In this document: piece after piece, positions 1 to 8,216 of the stretch
How the letters are laid out: each line of letters starts with the position of its first letter
Position numbering within the stretch: position 1 is the first letter of the stretch
Assembly (NCBI GenBank): GCA_902765855.1
Contig: CACXBF010000024.1
Location: 1-41,542, forward strand
DNA length: 41,542 bases
Reading direction: 5' to 3'
Origin: an uncultured Ruminococcus sp.
GTDB lineage: Bacteria; Bacillota; Clostridia; Oscillospirales; Acutalibacteraceae
Program-made: the position numbers and the translations under genes
The notes under the pieces: model-generated
Database searches by the model: none
Told to the model about the DNA's origin: nothing
What the model saw: the letters and a program-made list of their open reading frames with translations, nothing else

Positions 1-1
1 T

Positions 2-589
2 AACAGTTACCTTCACAAAGATAAGCTAATAAGCAAATATGATTTATGGTTGGCTCACTGGGGTGTATCTTCACCTGCTTTTGAATGTACAATTTGGCAA
101 TACTCAGACAGTGGTAATGTGTCTGGTATTTCAGGAAATGTAGACCTTAACTATATTTATAAAGAATATTCTTCAGGCTCAAAACCAAGTAAGCCAGCTT
201 CTACAAAGCCAACTGAAAAACCTGATAAACAAACTTCAACTATTAAAGTCGGTGATAAAGTTACCGTTAAGAATCCTATAATTTATGGCACCAATAAAAC
301 CTTTGCCGTCTATGAAAAACAGTATGATGTTATAGAGATAGTCGGTGATAGAGCTGTCATTGGCATCGGAAATCAAATAACTTCAGCTATTGCAGTAAGC
401 AATATAAGTAAAGTCGACAGCACAACTTCGACTGTAAAATCAGATAAAGTTTATTATACAGTTAAAAGTGGCGACACACTTAGCTATATCGCATACATAT
501 ATAGCACAACCGTAGATAAGCTTGTATCGCTCAATAACATCAAAAATAGAGATTTAATATATGTTGGTCAACGAATCAGAGTAAAATAA
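2..589 (+). CDS. GH25 lysozyme (muramidase), C-terminal part, with LysM domain
   Basis: The reading frame is open from the first base of the window, so this is the 3' part of a longer gene; an apparent TTG start at 50 is only internal. The first ~55 residues match the end of glycoside hydrolase family 25 domains (a WLAHW strand, then the C-terminal [12 protein letters not shown]...VDLNY motif, where the Asp-Leu-Asn ends the barrel). A Pro/Lys/Thr-rich linker, a small beta domain ([12 protein letters not shown] onward, SH3-like) and a C-terminal LysM repeat ([14 protein letters not shown] to VGQRIRVK) follow. GH25 enzymes cut the MurNAc-GlcNAc bond of peptidoglycan; LysM binds glycan. The protein probably acts outside the cell in wall turnover, or is a phage-type lysin. 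Whether it has a signal peptide cannot be seen. It is not adjacent to the phage genes at the other end of the window. Confidence 0.88.
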   Translation, partial: NSYLHKDKLISKYDLWLAHWGVSSPAFECTIWQYSDSGNVSGISGNVDLNYIYKEYSSGSKPSKPASTKPTEKPDKQTSTIKVGDKVTVKNPIIYGTNKTFAVYEKQYDVIEIVGDRAVIGIGNQITSAIAVSNISKVDSTTSTVKSDKVYYTVKSGDTLSYIAYIYSTTVDKLVSLNNIKNRDLIYVGQRIRVK

Positions 590-600
590 TTGAATAACAC

Positions 601-638
601 AAAATGCACTGTTTGATTCTTCAAGCAGTGCATTTTTT
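601..638 (+). terminator. Rho-independent terminator after the GH25 gene
   Basis: AAAATGCACTG (601-611) pairs perfectly with CAGTGCATTTT (626-636), followed by T residues. It lies 11 bases after the lysozyme stop. Confidence 0.85.
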
Positions 639-701
639 AGTAACCTCATTATATCAAATTCTTATCGAGCTTATATTAATTACTATATTTAAGTAAAAAC
701 A

Positions 702-737
702 AAGCTGATTTCACTTCAAAACGAAATCAGCTTATTT
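702..737 (-). terminator. Rho-independent terminator after the ClpE-like gene
   Basis: AAGCTGATTTC (702-712) and GAAATCAGCTT (723-733) form an 11-bp perfect stem. Read on the minus strand it is followed by a T-rich run, so it serves the convergent Clp gene. Confidence 0.75.
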
Positions 738-830
738 CTTAAAATTTATTTTTAGCAATTTGAAATATTTCGTTTTAATCTTTATTCCAATTTTTTTGTA
801 GATATATCGCTCTTATTGGAGTTATATATT

Positions 831-3167
831 TTAAAGTACATCGAGTTTTAATTCGTCACCATTTGCTCCGAGGTGGATTCTACCAATCGGAACACTTCTA
901 TTATCAATAATCGCAGAAGCTATCTTATCCTCAACCTCTTTGCGTATTACATTTCTAAGGTCACGAGCACCACTCTTACCACCATATGCCTTCTTAGCAA
1001 GAGCCTTCTGTGCATTCTCGTCAAATGTAAACTCTATTCCCTTTTCTGCGAGAGAGTCTATATATTCACTAAGCATAAGCTTTGCAATCTTGACAAAATC
1101 GTCCTCATTAAGATGACGGAAAACTATAATTTCATCTATACGGCTTATAAATTCAGGTCTTAAAAATTCTGATAGCGCTGCATAGACCTTTTCTTTTGTT
1201 GCGTCTTCTTCTGTTTTGCCAAAGCCAAGTGCGTTTTCTTTCTTATTGCTTCCTGCATTAGAGGTCATAACGATAACCGTATTTTCGAAATTAACCTTTC
1301 TGCCATGAGCATCGGTGATAACGCCTTCATCAAGGATTTGCAGAAGAATATTCAAAACATCAGGATGAGCCTTTTCAATTTCATCAAAGAGTAATACAGA
1401 ATATGGTCTGCGGCGAACTTTTTCAGTAATCTGACCTGCTTCATCGTAACCGACATATCCCGGAGGTGAACCGATAATCTTAGAAACCGAATGTTTCTCC
1501 ATATATTCGGACATATCAAGTCTTATAAGAGTTTCCGGAGTATCGAAAAGCTCCTTTGACATAACCTTTACAAGTTCTGTTTTTCCTACGCCGGTAGGTC
1601 CTACAAAGATGAATGAAGCCGGTCGTCTTCTTGGACTTATCTGAACTCTTGTACGCTTAACTGCAGCTGCAAGAGCTGAAATAGCTTCATCTTGACCAAT
1701 AAGCTTTTCACGAAGTCTATCTTCAAAGCCGGCAAGCTTATTAAGCTCATTATCTTGAACCTTTGATGCAGGAATGCCAGTCCAAAGTTCGATAACGTGT
1801 GCTATATCTCCCTCTGTAACCTTACAGCCAAGCGCTTCATCCTTAATATCATCAACAGCCTTTTCAGCAACAGAAATATCATATCTTAGCTTTGCGAGCT
1901 TCTCATAATCAACATCTGTTTGGCTCTCTATATCTTCTTCTTGCTTTTTCATATCGTCAAGCTTGCTCTTATTTTCGTCATACTCCTCAAGTCTGACATT
2001 TCTAAGCGAAGCATAGGTACAAGCCTCATCGAGCAAGTCAATGGCCTTATCCGGCAAGAATCTATCTGTAATATATCTTTCTGAAAGTCTTACAGTTTTG
2101 CGGACAATCTCATCTGTAACAGATACTCTATGATATGTCTCATAATAGTCTTTGATACCGGAAAGAACCTTAATTGTATCATCAATAGATGGTTCTGCAA
2201 CCGTAATAGGCTGAAAACGCCTTTCAAGAGCAGCGTCATTTTCAATATACTTTCTATATTCAGCAAAAGTTGTTGCACCTATAACCTGAATAAGTCCTCT
2301 TGAAAGTGCAGGCTTCAAGATATTTGCCGCGTCCATAGAACCTTCTGCTGCACCTGTACCGATAAGGGTATGAATTTCATCAATGAACAGAATAATATTT
2401 CCGTCCTCCTGAACCTCATCAATAACACCTTTAATACGACTTTCAAACTGTCCTCTGAACTGAGTTCCGGCTACAAGTGAAGTAAGATTAAGCAGGAAGA
2501 TTTCTTTGCTTTTAAGACGGAACGGAACATCACCACTTGCTATTCTAAGAGCCAAACCCTCTGCAATAGCTGTTTTACCTACACCAGGTTCACCTATAAG
2601 GCAAGGATTATTCTTAGTTCTACGGCTAAGAATTTGAATAGCTCGTTCAATCTCCTTTTCACGACCTATAATTCTATCAATCTTTCCCTCTTTAGCTTTC
2701 TTGATTAAATCATCACAATAAAGCTCGATATGCTTTCTCTTTTTCTGCTTTTTCTTATCTTCTTTTTTCTTCTCTCTATCAGACTTTTTATCATCTGATG
2801 ATGATTTTTCACCCTTTTTAGCTAAATCGTCCTCTGGTTTACCCATAGAGAAAAGATTTTTAAAGAATGGCGGAAATGTTGGTGCGCCGCCTGTTGTATA
2901 GCCGTCATCACTTTCATCCTCAGAATCTGAAGTGTCATCATCTGGAAGATTTGCCATATCTGTTTCTGCATTCATCAGTTCGTCCATCTGCTCTTGCATA
3001 GCATCGAAATCTTCCTCGGAAATTCCCATCTGATTCATAATATCTGTAACCTGCTTGATATTTAATTCTTTAGCACAAGAGAGGCAATAACCTTTTGTAT
3101 CATTACCGTCATTTCCTGTACTTACAAACACAACAGCAGGTCTTTTTTTACATCTTGAACATAACAT
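831..3167 (-). CDS. clpE: ClpE/ClpC-type AAA+ unfoldase with N-terminal zinc finger
   Basis: A Hsp100 ATPase that would unfold proteins and feed them to ClpP. The N-terminus carries a CxxC...CxxC zinc finger (CSRC, CLSC) typical of ClpE and replaces the Clp_N repeats. A long acidic then Lys-rich linker follows (about residues 75-150). Next are AAA domain D1 (Walker A GEPGVGKT, Walker B ILFIDE), a short coiled-coil middle region, and D2 (Walker A GPTGVGKT, Walker B VLLFDE). An LGF tripeptide in D2 (NALGFGK) fits the ClpP-docking loop, absent in ClpB. The frame extends to 3179, but that ATG has AAGG directly touching it; the ATG at 3167, giving MLCSRC as in ClpE, has AAGGA about ten bases upstream and is chosen. 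The length (about 778 aa) is normal for ClpE. Monocistronic, with its own promoter and terminator. Domains are certain; the ClpE label against an atypical ClpC is likely. Confidence 0.88.
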   Translation of the reverse strand: MLCSRCKKRPAVVFVSTGNDGNDTKGYCLSCAKELNIKQVTDIMNQMGISEEDFDAMQEQMDELMNAETDMANLPDDDTSDSEDESDDGYTTGGAPTFPPFFKNLFSMGKPEDDLAKKGEKSSSDDKKSDREKKKEDKKKQKKRKHIELYCDDLIKKAKEGKIDRIIGREKEIERAIQILSRRTKNNPCLIGEPGVGKTAIAEGLALRIASGDVPFRLKSKEIFLLNLTSLVAGTQFRGQFESRIKGVIDEVQEDGNIILFIDEIHTLIGTGAAEGSMDAANILKPALSRGLIQVIGATTFAEYRKYIENDAALERRFQPITVAEPSIDDTIKVLSGIKDYYETYHRVSVTDEIVRKTVRLSERYITDRFLPDKAIDLLDEACTYASLRNVRLEEYDENKSKLDDMKKQEEDIESQTDVDYEKLAKLRYDISVAEKAVDDIKDEALGCKVTEGDIAHVIELWTGIPASKVQDNELNKLAGFEDRLREKLIGQDEAISALAAAVKRTRVQISPRRRPASFIFVGPTGVGKTELVKVMSKELFDTPETLIRLDMSEYMEKHSVSKIIGSPPGYVGYDEAGQITEKVRRRPYSVLLFDEIEKAHPDVLNILLQILDEGVITDAHGRKVNFENTVIVMTSNAGSNKKENALGFGKTEEDATKEKVYAALSEFLRPEFISRIDEIIVFRHLNEDDFVKIAKLMLSEYIDSLAEKGIEFTFDENAQKALAKKAYGGKSGARDLRNVIRKEVEDKIASAIIDNRSVPIGRIHLGANGDELKLDVL

Positions 3168-3274
3168 TATTTTCCACATCCTTCATTTAGGAGTACATAA
3201 TCAACAAATTAATTATGTCTTACTTAACACAATAAAAAAACTATTTTATTACCCTTAAAATGTGTCATAAAAGA

Positions 3275-3303
3275 TTTATAGCCTATTTTCTAAAAAAAGT
3301 CAA
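3275..3303 (-). promoter_or_regulatory. Sigma-A promoter of the clpE-like gene
   Basis: On the minus strand TTGACT (3298-3303), a 17-bp spacer, then TATAAA (3275-3280). The leader to the start codon is about 100 nt. I saw no CIRCE element and no CtsR tandem heptad. Confidence 0.75.
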
Positions 3304-3374
3304 GCGAATTAAGATATTTAAAGTCATAAACCGCCTATTTATTTGCATATGATAAAATACAATTTTTATTTATC

Positions 3375-3977
3375 TTAATTTTTGCTTCCAATCTTTTCTA
3401 CATCAGGATTATTTCTATTTTTTATAAGTTTAACAAAAATTATAGCGTAGCTTACGAATGCAACTATCATGGCAATAAGCGTAAGACTCATAAGAATAAT
3501 ATCCAAAACATCATTTTTATACTCAAAAATAGCACTTAAACATACCATTGTCGTAATACTTACATAAAATATTGCTGTTGCAACCTTGCCGTACCATTTT
3601 GCGGCAGGTGGTCTTATCTTCATACAAAGCAAAATGGCACCGCCTATAAGCATAAGTATATCTTTCGACATAAGTATAATAACAATCGGCCATACGCTTG
3701 GGAATAAGATTGCAAGGCAAATAACCACCGCAATAAGAGTAAGCTTATCGGCTATCGGGTCTAAAATCTTTCCAAGCTGAGTAACCTGATTAAATTTTCT
3801 GGCAATTGCTCCATCAAACATATCAGAAAGTCCTGATATTAATAAATATATACCTGATTCTATAAATCTTTCATTCAAAAAAGAAATAATCAATGGCACA
3901 ATTATCACAATACGAATAAACGACAGGATATTTGGCACGGTGAGATTCTTTTTTAAAGCATCTATTCCCTTGCTCAT
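3375..3977 (-). CDS. pgsA: CDP-diacylglycerol-glycerol-3-phosphate 3-phosphatidyltransferase
   Basis: Makes phosphatidylglycerophosphate from CDP-diacylglycerol and glycerol-3-phosphate in the membrane, the committed step to phosphatidylglycerol. The CDP-alcohol phosphotransferase signature D-x2-DG-x2-AR-x8-G-x3-D-x3-D is complete (SDMFDGAIAR then GKILDPIAD, about residues 51-77), and there are about five hydrophobic segments. The frame runs up to 4004, but the ATG at 3977 is preceded by AAGGAGGG at 5-nt spacing, so the 200-aa form is the real start. It lies 19 nt after the stop of the CvpA-like gene and is probably co-transcribed with it. No clear terminator was seen downstream. With plsY in the same window this gives two steps of phospholipid synthesis. 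Confidence 0.92.
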   Translation of the reverse strand: MSKGIDALKKNLTVPNILSFIRIVIIVPLIISFLNERFIESGIYLLISGLSDMFDGAIARKFNQVTQLGKILDPIADKLTLIAVVICLAILFPSVWPIVIILMSKDILMLIGGAILLCMKIRPPAAKWYGKVATAIFYVSITTMVCLSAIFEYKNDVLDIILMSLTLIAMIVAFVSYAIIFVKLIKNRNNPDVEKIGSKN

Positions 3978-3996
3978 AATTCCCTCCTTGAAAATA

Positions 3997-4710
3997 CTAT
4001 ACACCAGTTACAATTGAAATAATAAACGATGGAATATTTACACTATAAAGAAATTTAAATAATATGCTTGAGTTAACCGCAGAATTAAATGATGAAAACG
4101 CTTCTAAGTCCATAGTAAGAACTATTGCATCTATCAAAACAATAAGCATCATTATTATGAACACAGATTTTACTAAACCAAATATACAGCTCATAGCATT
4201 ATTAAGCGTTTTTAGTTCTGTATTTACAAAATGTTTAGAAAATTTTGAAGACAATGTTATTATAATAATCAACAGAATTGTAAAAATTATAACCATATTT
4301 ATTTTGGTCATATATGAAATAGCATAAGGTGCAATATACTGTTCTATTGATTCTTTGATTGTAGTTGAACTGTTTATACCACTCTGAGTAAGCAAATTTG
4401 ATGAATTCACGCCGTCAAGAGTCAGGGCGTTTCTTATAAATTTGGGTAGCACATTAAATACATCTTCCGAAGTGAATCCATTGGAATTTGAAACGACTGA
4501 GCCAATTAAATTCAGAAGATTATTCTTAAACATAGAACTATAACTTATTATTACTATAAAATAACCAACAAATGAAGCAATAACAGCCGATATAATCTCA
4601 CCAACAAATTCGATTATAGATATAATCAAACCTCGTTTAATACTCGTTGCTGTAACTAAGATTACCACAAACAATACAAAAAAATCTAAAATTACACTCA
4701 AAACATTCAT
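3997..4710 (-). CDS. CvpA-family integral membrane protein
   Basis: A 237-aa hydrophobic protein with about four to five membrane segments. The early stretch, a basic turn (SIKRGL) followed by IISIIEFVGEIISAVIA, matches the start of CvpA/colicin V production family proteins. The family's molecular role is not settled; it has been linked to envelope integrity. A soluble Ser/Asn-rich loop (about residues 70-125) separates the helix pairs. AGAGGG lies about 11 nt before the ATG. It is the first gene of a likely two-gene unit with pgsA, which fits a membrane-related role. Assignment rests on topology and a short motif, so it is moderate. Confidence 0.65.
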   Translation of the reverse strand: MNVLSVILDFFVLFVVILVTATSIKRGLIISIIEFVGEIISAVIASFVGYFIVIISYSSMFKNNLLNLIGSVVSNSNGFTSEDVFNVLPKFIRNALTLDGVNSSNLLTQSGINSSTTIKESIEQYIAPYAISYMTKINMVIIFTILLIIIITLSSKFSKHFVNTELKTLNNAMSCIFGLVKSVFIIMMLIVLIDAIVLTMDLEAFSSFNSAVNSSILFKFLYSVNIPSFIISIVTGV

Positions 4711-4815
4711 ACTTTTATTTTCCCTCTTACACCCACAATTATCTGTTTTTTAAAAATCATCGTATAAATTATCCTCATTTAAAATCGAAAAATTTGTAAA
4801 ATAACAGATAAATAT

Positions 4816-4844
4816 ATAATATCACATAAGAAGAAAAAGCACAA
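4816..4844 (-). promoter_or_regulatory. Candidate promoter of the cvpA-like/pgsA unit
   Basis: TTGTGC (4839-4844 on minus), 17 bp, TATTAT (4816-4821). The -35 is weak. This sits in the 313-bp gap 4711-5023, which otherwise holds only AT-rich DNA and the rpsT terminator. Confidence 0.5.
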
Positions 4845-4952
4845 CACATAAATTTAGCAACATTCATAGCCGATTTTTTATAAAGTCTTACAATTTTATT
4901 TTATTGTATTATTTATGTGGTATAAATTTAAATTATTAAAAATTGGTAAAAG

Positions 4953-4987
4953 AAAAACGCCTTTCGGTGCTACCGAAACAGCGTTTA
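4953..4987 (-). terminator. Rho-independent terminator of rpsT
   Basis: Minus strand: AAACGC, TTTCGG, short loop, CCGAAA, GCGTTT, then T residues. The stem has a small internal bulge and lies about 40 nt past the rpsT stop. Confidence 0.75.
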
Positions 4988-5023
4988 AACTTAACCGCAT
5001 TGGCATTATAAATCAAACATTAA

Positions 5024-5278
5024 TCAGACAGCAGCCTTACGGACAAGTGCTGATTTCTTTCTTGCAGCGGTATTCTTATGAAGAAGACCCTTAGAAACTG
5101 CTCTGTCGATACTGCTTATAGCAGCACGAACTGCTTGCTCCTTATCTGCCGCATTGTTTTCGATAGCTGTATTTGCCTTCTTAATAGAAGTTTTAAGTGC
5201 GGAATTAGCAGCCTTATTTCTCGCAGTTTTAACAGCGATAACTTTAACACGCTTCTTAGCTGACTTAATATTAGGCAT
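5024..5278 (-). CDS. rpsT: 30S ribosomal protein S20
   Basis: A small basic protein (84 aa) with the classic S20 N-terminus MPNIKSAKKR and Lys/Ala-rich helical body; it binds 16S rRNA early in 30S assembly. The frame is open to 5344, but AAGGAGGT precedes the ATG at 5278 at 8-nt spacing and matches the family start. It stands alone with its own promoter and terminator. Confidence 0.96.
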   Translation of the reverse strand: MPNIKSAKKRVKVIAVKTARNKAANSALKTSIKKANTAIENNAADKEQAVRAAISSIDRAVSKGLLHKNTAARKKSALVRKAAV

Positions 5279-5315
5279 ATGTGGCACCTCCTTTTTAAAT
5301 GCTCTCGTAATGAAT

Positions 5316-5344
5316 ATAATAACATAATTCGGGCAAGATTGCAA
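5316..5344 (-). promoter_or_regulatory. Promoter of rpsT
   Basis: TTGCAA (5339-5344), 17-bp spacer, TATTAT (5316-5321) on the minus strand. The untranslated leader is only about 30 nt. Confidence 0.75.
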
Positions 5345-5418
5345 GTATTTTTTTGTTTTTGATAACTTAACCGCACTAAAGCTTATTTAACTTAAAAAAT
5401 ATGTTTAAATATACAAGT

Positions 5419-6168
5419 TTATTTTTTATTTTTAGATTCGTAAACCTTTAGAACATCTGAAACCTTACCATCACAAACAACTGTACCACTTTTGAGATAT
5501 ATTGCACGAGTACAGATTTCTTCGACACTATCTTTACTATGGCTGACAAAAAGGACGGTTACATCCGATTTAATCAAATCTTTAATTTTATTTTTACACT
5601 TCTTCTTAAAGCTTGCATCGCCAACGCTTAGAGCCTCATCAACAACAAGTATATCCGGCTCTATATTGATATTTATAGCAAAGCCAAGACGCATTTTCAT
5701 ACCGCTTGAATAGGTTCGGACAGGCTGGTCTATATATTCGCCAAGGTCGGCAAATTCTACTACCCTATCCTCCATACCCTTGATTTCTTTATCCTTCAAG
5801 CCAAGAAGATAGCCCTTGAGATATATATTTTCTCTGCCTGTCATTTCATTTGAAAAGCCAGCTGTAAGCTCAAGCAAAGCAGCAACTCTGCCTCTTACTA
5901 TAATATCACCTTTATCAGGAAATGATACTCCTGTAATCATTTTTAAAAGTGTAGATTTACCGGCACCATTGTTTCCAACTATACCGACAGATTCACCTTT
6001 ATATATCTTAAAGCTTACATCATTGAGTGCCTTATGCTTATGAAGCTTTTTAGAATGATAAAATAAAGCTGAAAATTGCTCTCTGCTGCTTTTATATAAT
6101 GTATAGGTTTTACTTACATTTTTAAACTCAATAATAGGCGTTTCCTTAGCCTCAATTTCGTTGCTCAT
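5419..6168 (-). CDS. TagH/Wzt-like ABC transporter ATP-binding protein
   Basis: A 249-aa ATPase: Walker A GNNGAGKST (65-73), a Q-loop region of the polysaccharide-export type (ELTAGFSNEMTGRENIYLKG), signature YSSGM (153-157) and Walker B ILVVDEA (173-179) followed by SVGD. These features belong to the TagH/RfbE/Wzt group that, with a TagG-type permease, exports teichoic acid or other cell-wall polysaccharide. It stops after the core domain, lacking the C-terminal carbohydrate-binding extension of some Wzt proteins. AAAGGG precedes the ATG by about 8 nt. There is no permease or glycosyltransferase on either side, so the substrate cannot be read from context; a distant permease is presumed. Confidence 0.85.
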   Translation of the reverse strand: MSNEIEAKETPIIEFKNVSKTYTLYKSSREQFSALFYHSKKLHKHKALNDVSFKIYKGESVGIVGNNGAGKSTLLKMITGVSFPDKGDIIVRGRVAALLELTAGFSNEMTGRENIYLKGYLLGLKDKEIKGMEDRVVEFADLGEYIDQPVRTYSSGMKMRLGFAININIEPDILVVDEALSVGDASFKKKCKNKIKDLIKSDVTVLFVSHSKDSVEEICTRAIYLKSGTVVCDGKVSDVLKVYESKNKK

Positions 6169-6260
6169 ATATGCACCCTTTCATCAGGAAATAAGCTTAT
6201 TATTTCACAAAACCGATGATATAACCATCATACAGCCGTAAATTCCCTACTATAATAAGA

Positions 6261-6289
6261 ATTTTACATTTATAAGCATTATTTGTCAA
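6261..6289 (-). promoter_or_regulatory. Promoter of the ABC ATPase gene
   Basis: Minus strand TTGACA (6284-6289), 17 bp, TAAAAT (6261-6266). It is back to back with the pduL promoter. Confidence 0.7.
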
Positions 6290-6365
6290 TAAGCGTATTG
6301 ATAGACTTATTTTAAATTTAAATCTAAAATTTATGTAAATCATAAAAATTACAAGCTAAAAGCAC

Positions 6366-6394
6366 TTTACATTCGCAAAAAACAGGTATAAAAT
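6366..6394 (+). promoter_or_regulatory. Promoter of the pduL-like gene
   Basis: TTTACA (6366-6371), 17 bp, TAAAAT (6389-6394). The start codon is about 30 nt beyond the expected transcription start. Confidence 0.65.
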
Positions 6395-6430
6395 AATACC
6401 ATAACTCATTTATGATTGGAGAAGATAACA

Positions 6431-7003
6431 ATGAAGGTTATGGTTGAAACATCTGCACGCCATGTGCATGTAACGCAGGAAACTCTTGAAAAGCTCTTTG
6501 GTGCAGGAGTTACACTCACTAAGAAAAAAGACCTTTCACAACCTGGACAATTCGCAAGTATGGAAAGAATTACTATTGTAGGTCCTAAGGGTGAAATGAA
6601 AAATGTTTCTATCCTTGGCCCTGTAAGAAAAGCTGACCAGGTTGAGCTTTCACTTACCGATTTGAGAAAAATCGGTATTGCTGCTCCTGTTCGTGAATCC
6701 GGCGACATTGAGGGTACTCCCGGATGTAAGCTAATCGGTCCTGCCGGTGAAGTTGATATTGAGAAGGGTGTTATCGCTGCAAAGCGTCATATTCACTTTA
6801 CCCCTGAGGACGCAAAAAAATTTGGCGTTAAGGACAAGCAGATTGTCAGTGTTGAAGTTGGCGGAGAAGGCAGAAAGCTTATCTTCGGCGATGTTGTTGT
6901 AAGAGTAAGCGAATCCTATGCAGCCGCTATGCACATCGACACAGACGAATCTAATGCAGCAGGTCTTCCCGGAACTGTTGAGGGCGAAGTTATTGTCGGC
7001 TAA
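6431..7003 (+). CDS. pduL: PduL-type phosphate acyltransferase
   Basis: A 190-aa enzyme transferring an acyl group between CoA and phosphate (acetyl- or propanoyl-phosphate formation). It has the two PduL half-domains with metal-binding histidine clusters: SARHVHV near the N-terminus, AKRHIHFTP mid-protein, and a C-terminal MHIDTDESNAAG segment. GGAG sits nine bases before the ATG at 6431; an earlier TTG at 6416 lies on the ribosome site and is not used here. No microcompartment shell, diol dehydratase or aldehyde dehydrogenase genes are nearby and there is no N-terminal encapsulation-like extension, so it probably serves as a housekeeping phosphotransacetylase in fermentation. It stands alone between its own promoter and terminator. 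Confidence 0.9.
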   Translation: MKVMVETSARHVHVTQETLEKLFGAGVTLTKKKDLSQPGQFASMERITIVGPKGEMKNVSILGPVRKADQVELSLTDLRKIGIAAPVRESGDIEGTPGCKLIGPAGEVDIEKGVIAAKRHIHFTPEDAKKFGVKDKQIVSVEVGGEGRKLIFGDVVVRVSESYAAAMHIDTDESNAAGLPGTVEGEVIVG

Positions 7004-7025
7004 AAGTTAATACATAATATAAAAA

Positions 7026-7063
7026 ACAGCAAAGCTTTATCTTACAAGCTTTGCTGTCTCTTT
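7026..7063 (+). terminator. Terminator after pduL
   Basis: ACAGCAAAGCTT (7026-7037) pairs with AAGCTTTGCTGT (7046-7057); T-rich DNA follows. Confidence 0.8.
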
Positions 7064-7071
7064 ATAGCTAA

Positions 7072-7116
7072 AAAGAAAAACAGCGTGTATCAAACAAAAA
7101 CTGATACACGCTGTTT
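7072..7116 (-). terminator. Terminator after the 50-aa membrane protein gene
   Basis: A 15-bp perfect stem, AAACAGCGTGTATCA (7078-7092) with TGATACACGCTGTTT (7102-7116), followed on the minus strand by a T-rich tract. Confidence 0.8.
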
Positions 7117-7127
7117 AATTTAATAAA

Positions 7128-7280
7128 TTACTGAATTGAGCAATCGAGATAATGTTCAAGCTCTTCCTCGTCCTTCTTTTTCTTATCCTTAAAAATAAGA
7201 AATGCTGTAACAGCAGAGGCAATCGCAACAGTACCTGCAACAATCGCTATAATCCAACCAAAATTTTTCTTGAAATTCAT
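7128..7280 (-). CDS. Small single-span membrane protein (50 aa)
   Basis: Not recognised as a named family. The product starts MNFKKNFGW, has one hydrophobic helix (about residues 9-30, rich in Ala/Ile/Val) and a charged tail KDKKKKDEEE ending in a Cys-containing segment. The frame is open to 7448, but GGAGGT lies 7 nt before the ATG at 7280, and a consensus-like promoter and a terminator frame exactly this short gene, so the 50-aa form is supported. The basic stretch after the helix and short N-terminus suggest a tail facing the cytoplasm. Function unknown. Confidence 0.72.
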   Translation of the reverse strand: MNFKKNFGWIIAIVAGTVAIASAVTAFLIFKDKKKKDEEELEHYLDCSIQ

Positions 7281-7319
7281 AACTTGCACCTCCGTTAATT
7301 TATCAAGTAACTTATTCAT

Positions 7320-7348
7320 ATAATAATCTATTTTAAACAAAAAGTCAA
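7320..7348 (-). promoter_or_regulatory. Promoter of the 50-aa membrane protein gene
   Basis: TTGACT (7343-7348 on minus), 17-bp spacer, TATTAT (7320-7325). Confidence 0.7.
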
Positions 7349-7432
7349 GCAATATAACCAAGTATTCAAAAAAAGTACATAAAAAATTGTTACAAACAGT
7401 GACTATTGTAAAAAACATTTCCCGACAAAGTT

Positions 7433-7475
7433 CCAAAAAAATCGCCACAACCTATCATAGTTGGCTGTGGCGATT
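7433..7475 (-). terminator. Terminator of the der-plsY operon
   Basis: AATCGCCACA (7440-7449) with TGTGGCGATT (7466-7475); on the minus strand a run of seven T follows the stem. Confidence 0.85.
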
Positions 7476-7494
7476 CAGAATTTTATATGTATAT

Positions 7495-8202
7495 TTACTT
7501 CTTTGCAGTAATCTTTTTTTCTGTACCGTTCATAATTCTTTTGATGTTGTCCTTGTGTCTATATATAACCATTATTGCTATAATCAAAGTAATAAAGGTC
7601 GCAAAGAATACAAAAACAAGCGAATTAGACGGGTTAGGCATATAGTCTAAGAAGTATCTGAAGCAGAAAGTAGTAATCGGATAAACTGCCGCATTTACCA
7701 ATGCACACTTAGAAATAACCTTTGTTGAAGCAAACATAATTGCGAACACAACAAGCGCAGCTACAAGAGTTCTCCAATCTGTCATAAGCATAACAGAAGC
7801 AGTTGTAACAACGCCCTTACCACCCTTAAATCCATAAAAAATCGGATACATATGGCCTAAAACACAAGCTAAGCCTGCAATATAGAAAGCATATTGCCTT
7901 ATAAGACTCATTTTTTCGCCGTGGAAGCCTATAAGAATAAGATATGCAATCAGAATGGAAACAACGCCTTTAAGAAAATCTCCGATAAATGTTACTATCG
8001 CAGGACCTTTTCCGACAGTACGCAGAACATTTGTAAATCCTGCATTTCCACTGCCCATAGTTCTTATATCCTTATGAGCAACAATTCTTGTTGTAATGAT
8101 TGAAGTATTTATACTTCCGATAAGATATGCAATAACCGCCGCAATCAAAATATAAATGCCATACCCGCCAAAAACAAAGCTAAATTCTTCACCAAAACTC
8201 AC
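7495..8202 (-). CDS. plsY: Acyl-phosphate:glycerol-3-phosphate acyltransferase
   Basis: A 235-aa integral membrane enzyme that acylates glycerol-3-phosphate from acyl-phosphate, the first membrane step of phospholipid synthesis. The family motifs are present: GSGNAGFTNVLRT near residues 50-63, then GHMYPIFYGFKGGKG, plus about five to six membrane helices. It follows der after 14 nt and shares its terminator, so they form an operon; the same pairing occurs in other Firmicutes. It would supply lysophosphatidate for the pathway in which PgsA (3375-3977) acts later. Confidence 0.94.
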   Translation of the reverse strand: MSFGEEFSFVFGGYGIYILIAAVIAYLIGSINTSIITTRIVAHKDIRTMGSGNAGFTNVLRTVGKGPAIVTFIGDFLKGVVSILIAYLILIGFHGEKMSLIRQYAFYIAGLACVLGHMYPIFYGFKGGKGVVTTASVMLMTDWRTLVAALVVFAIMFASTKVISKCALVNAAVYPITTFCFRYFLDYMPNPSNSLVFVFFATFITLIIAIMVIYRHKDNIKRIMNGTEKKITAKK

Positions 8203-8216
8203 GCAAAATCACACTC

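Noticed and set aside
1-589. GH25 lysozyme as the lysis gene of the tail remnant
   Set aside because: It is over 31 kb away, on the opposite strand and separated by housekeeping operons; no holin adjoins it.
3180-3374. CtsR or CIRCE heat-shock operator upstream of the clpE-like gene
   Set aside because: Two GTCAA/GTCAT words occur near 3299 and 3322, but the spacing and sequence do not form the CtsR tandem heptad, and no CIRCE inverted repeat is present.
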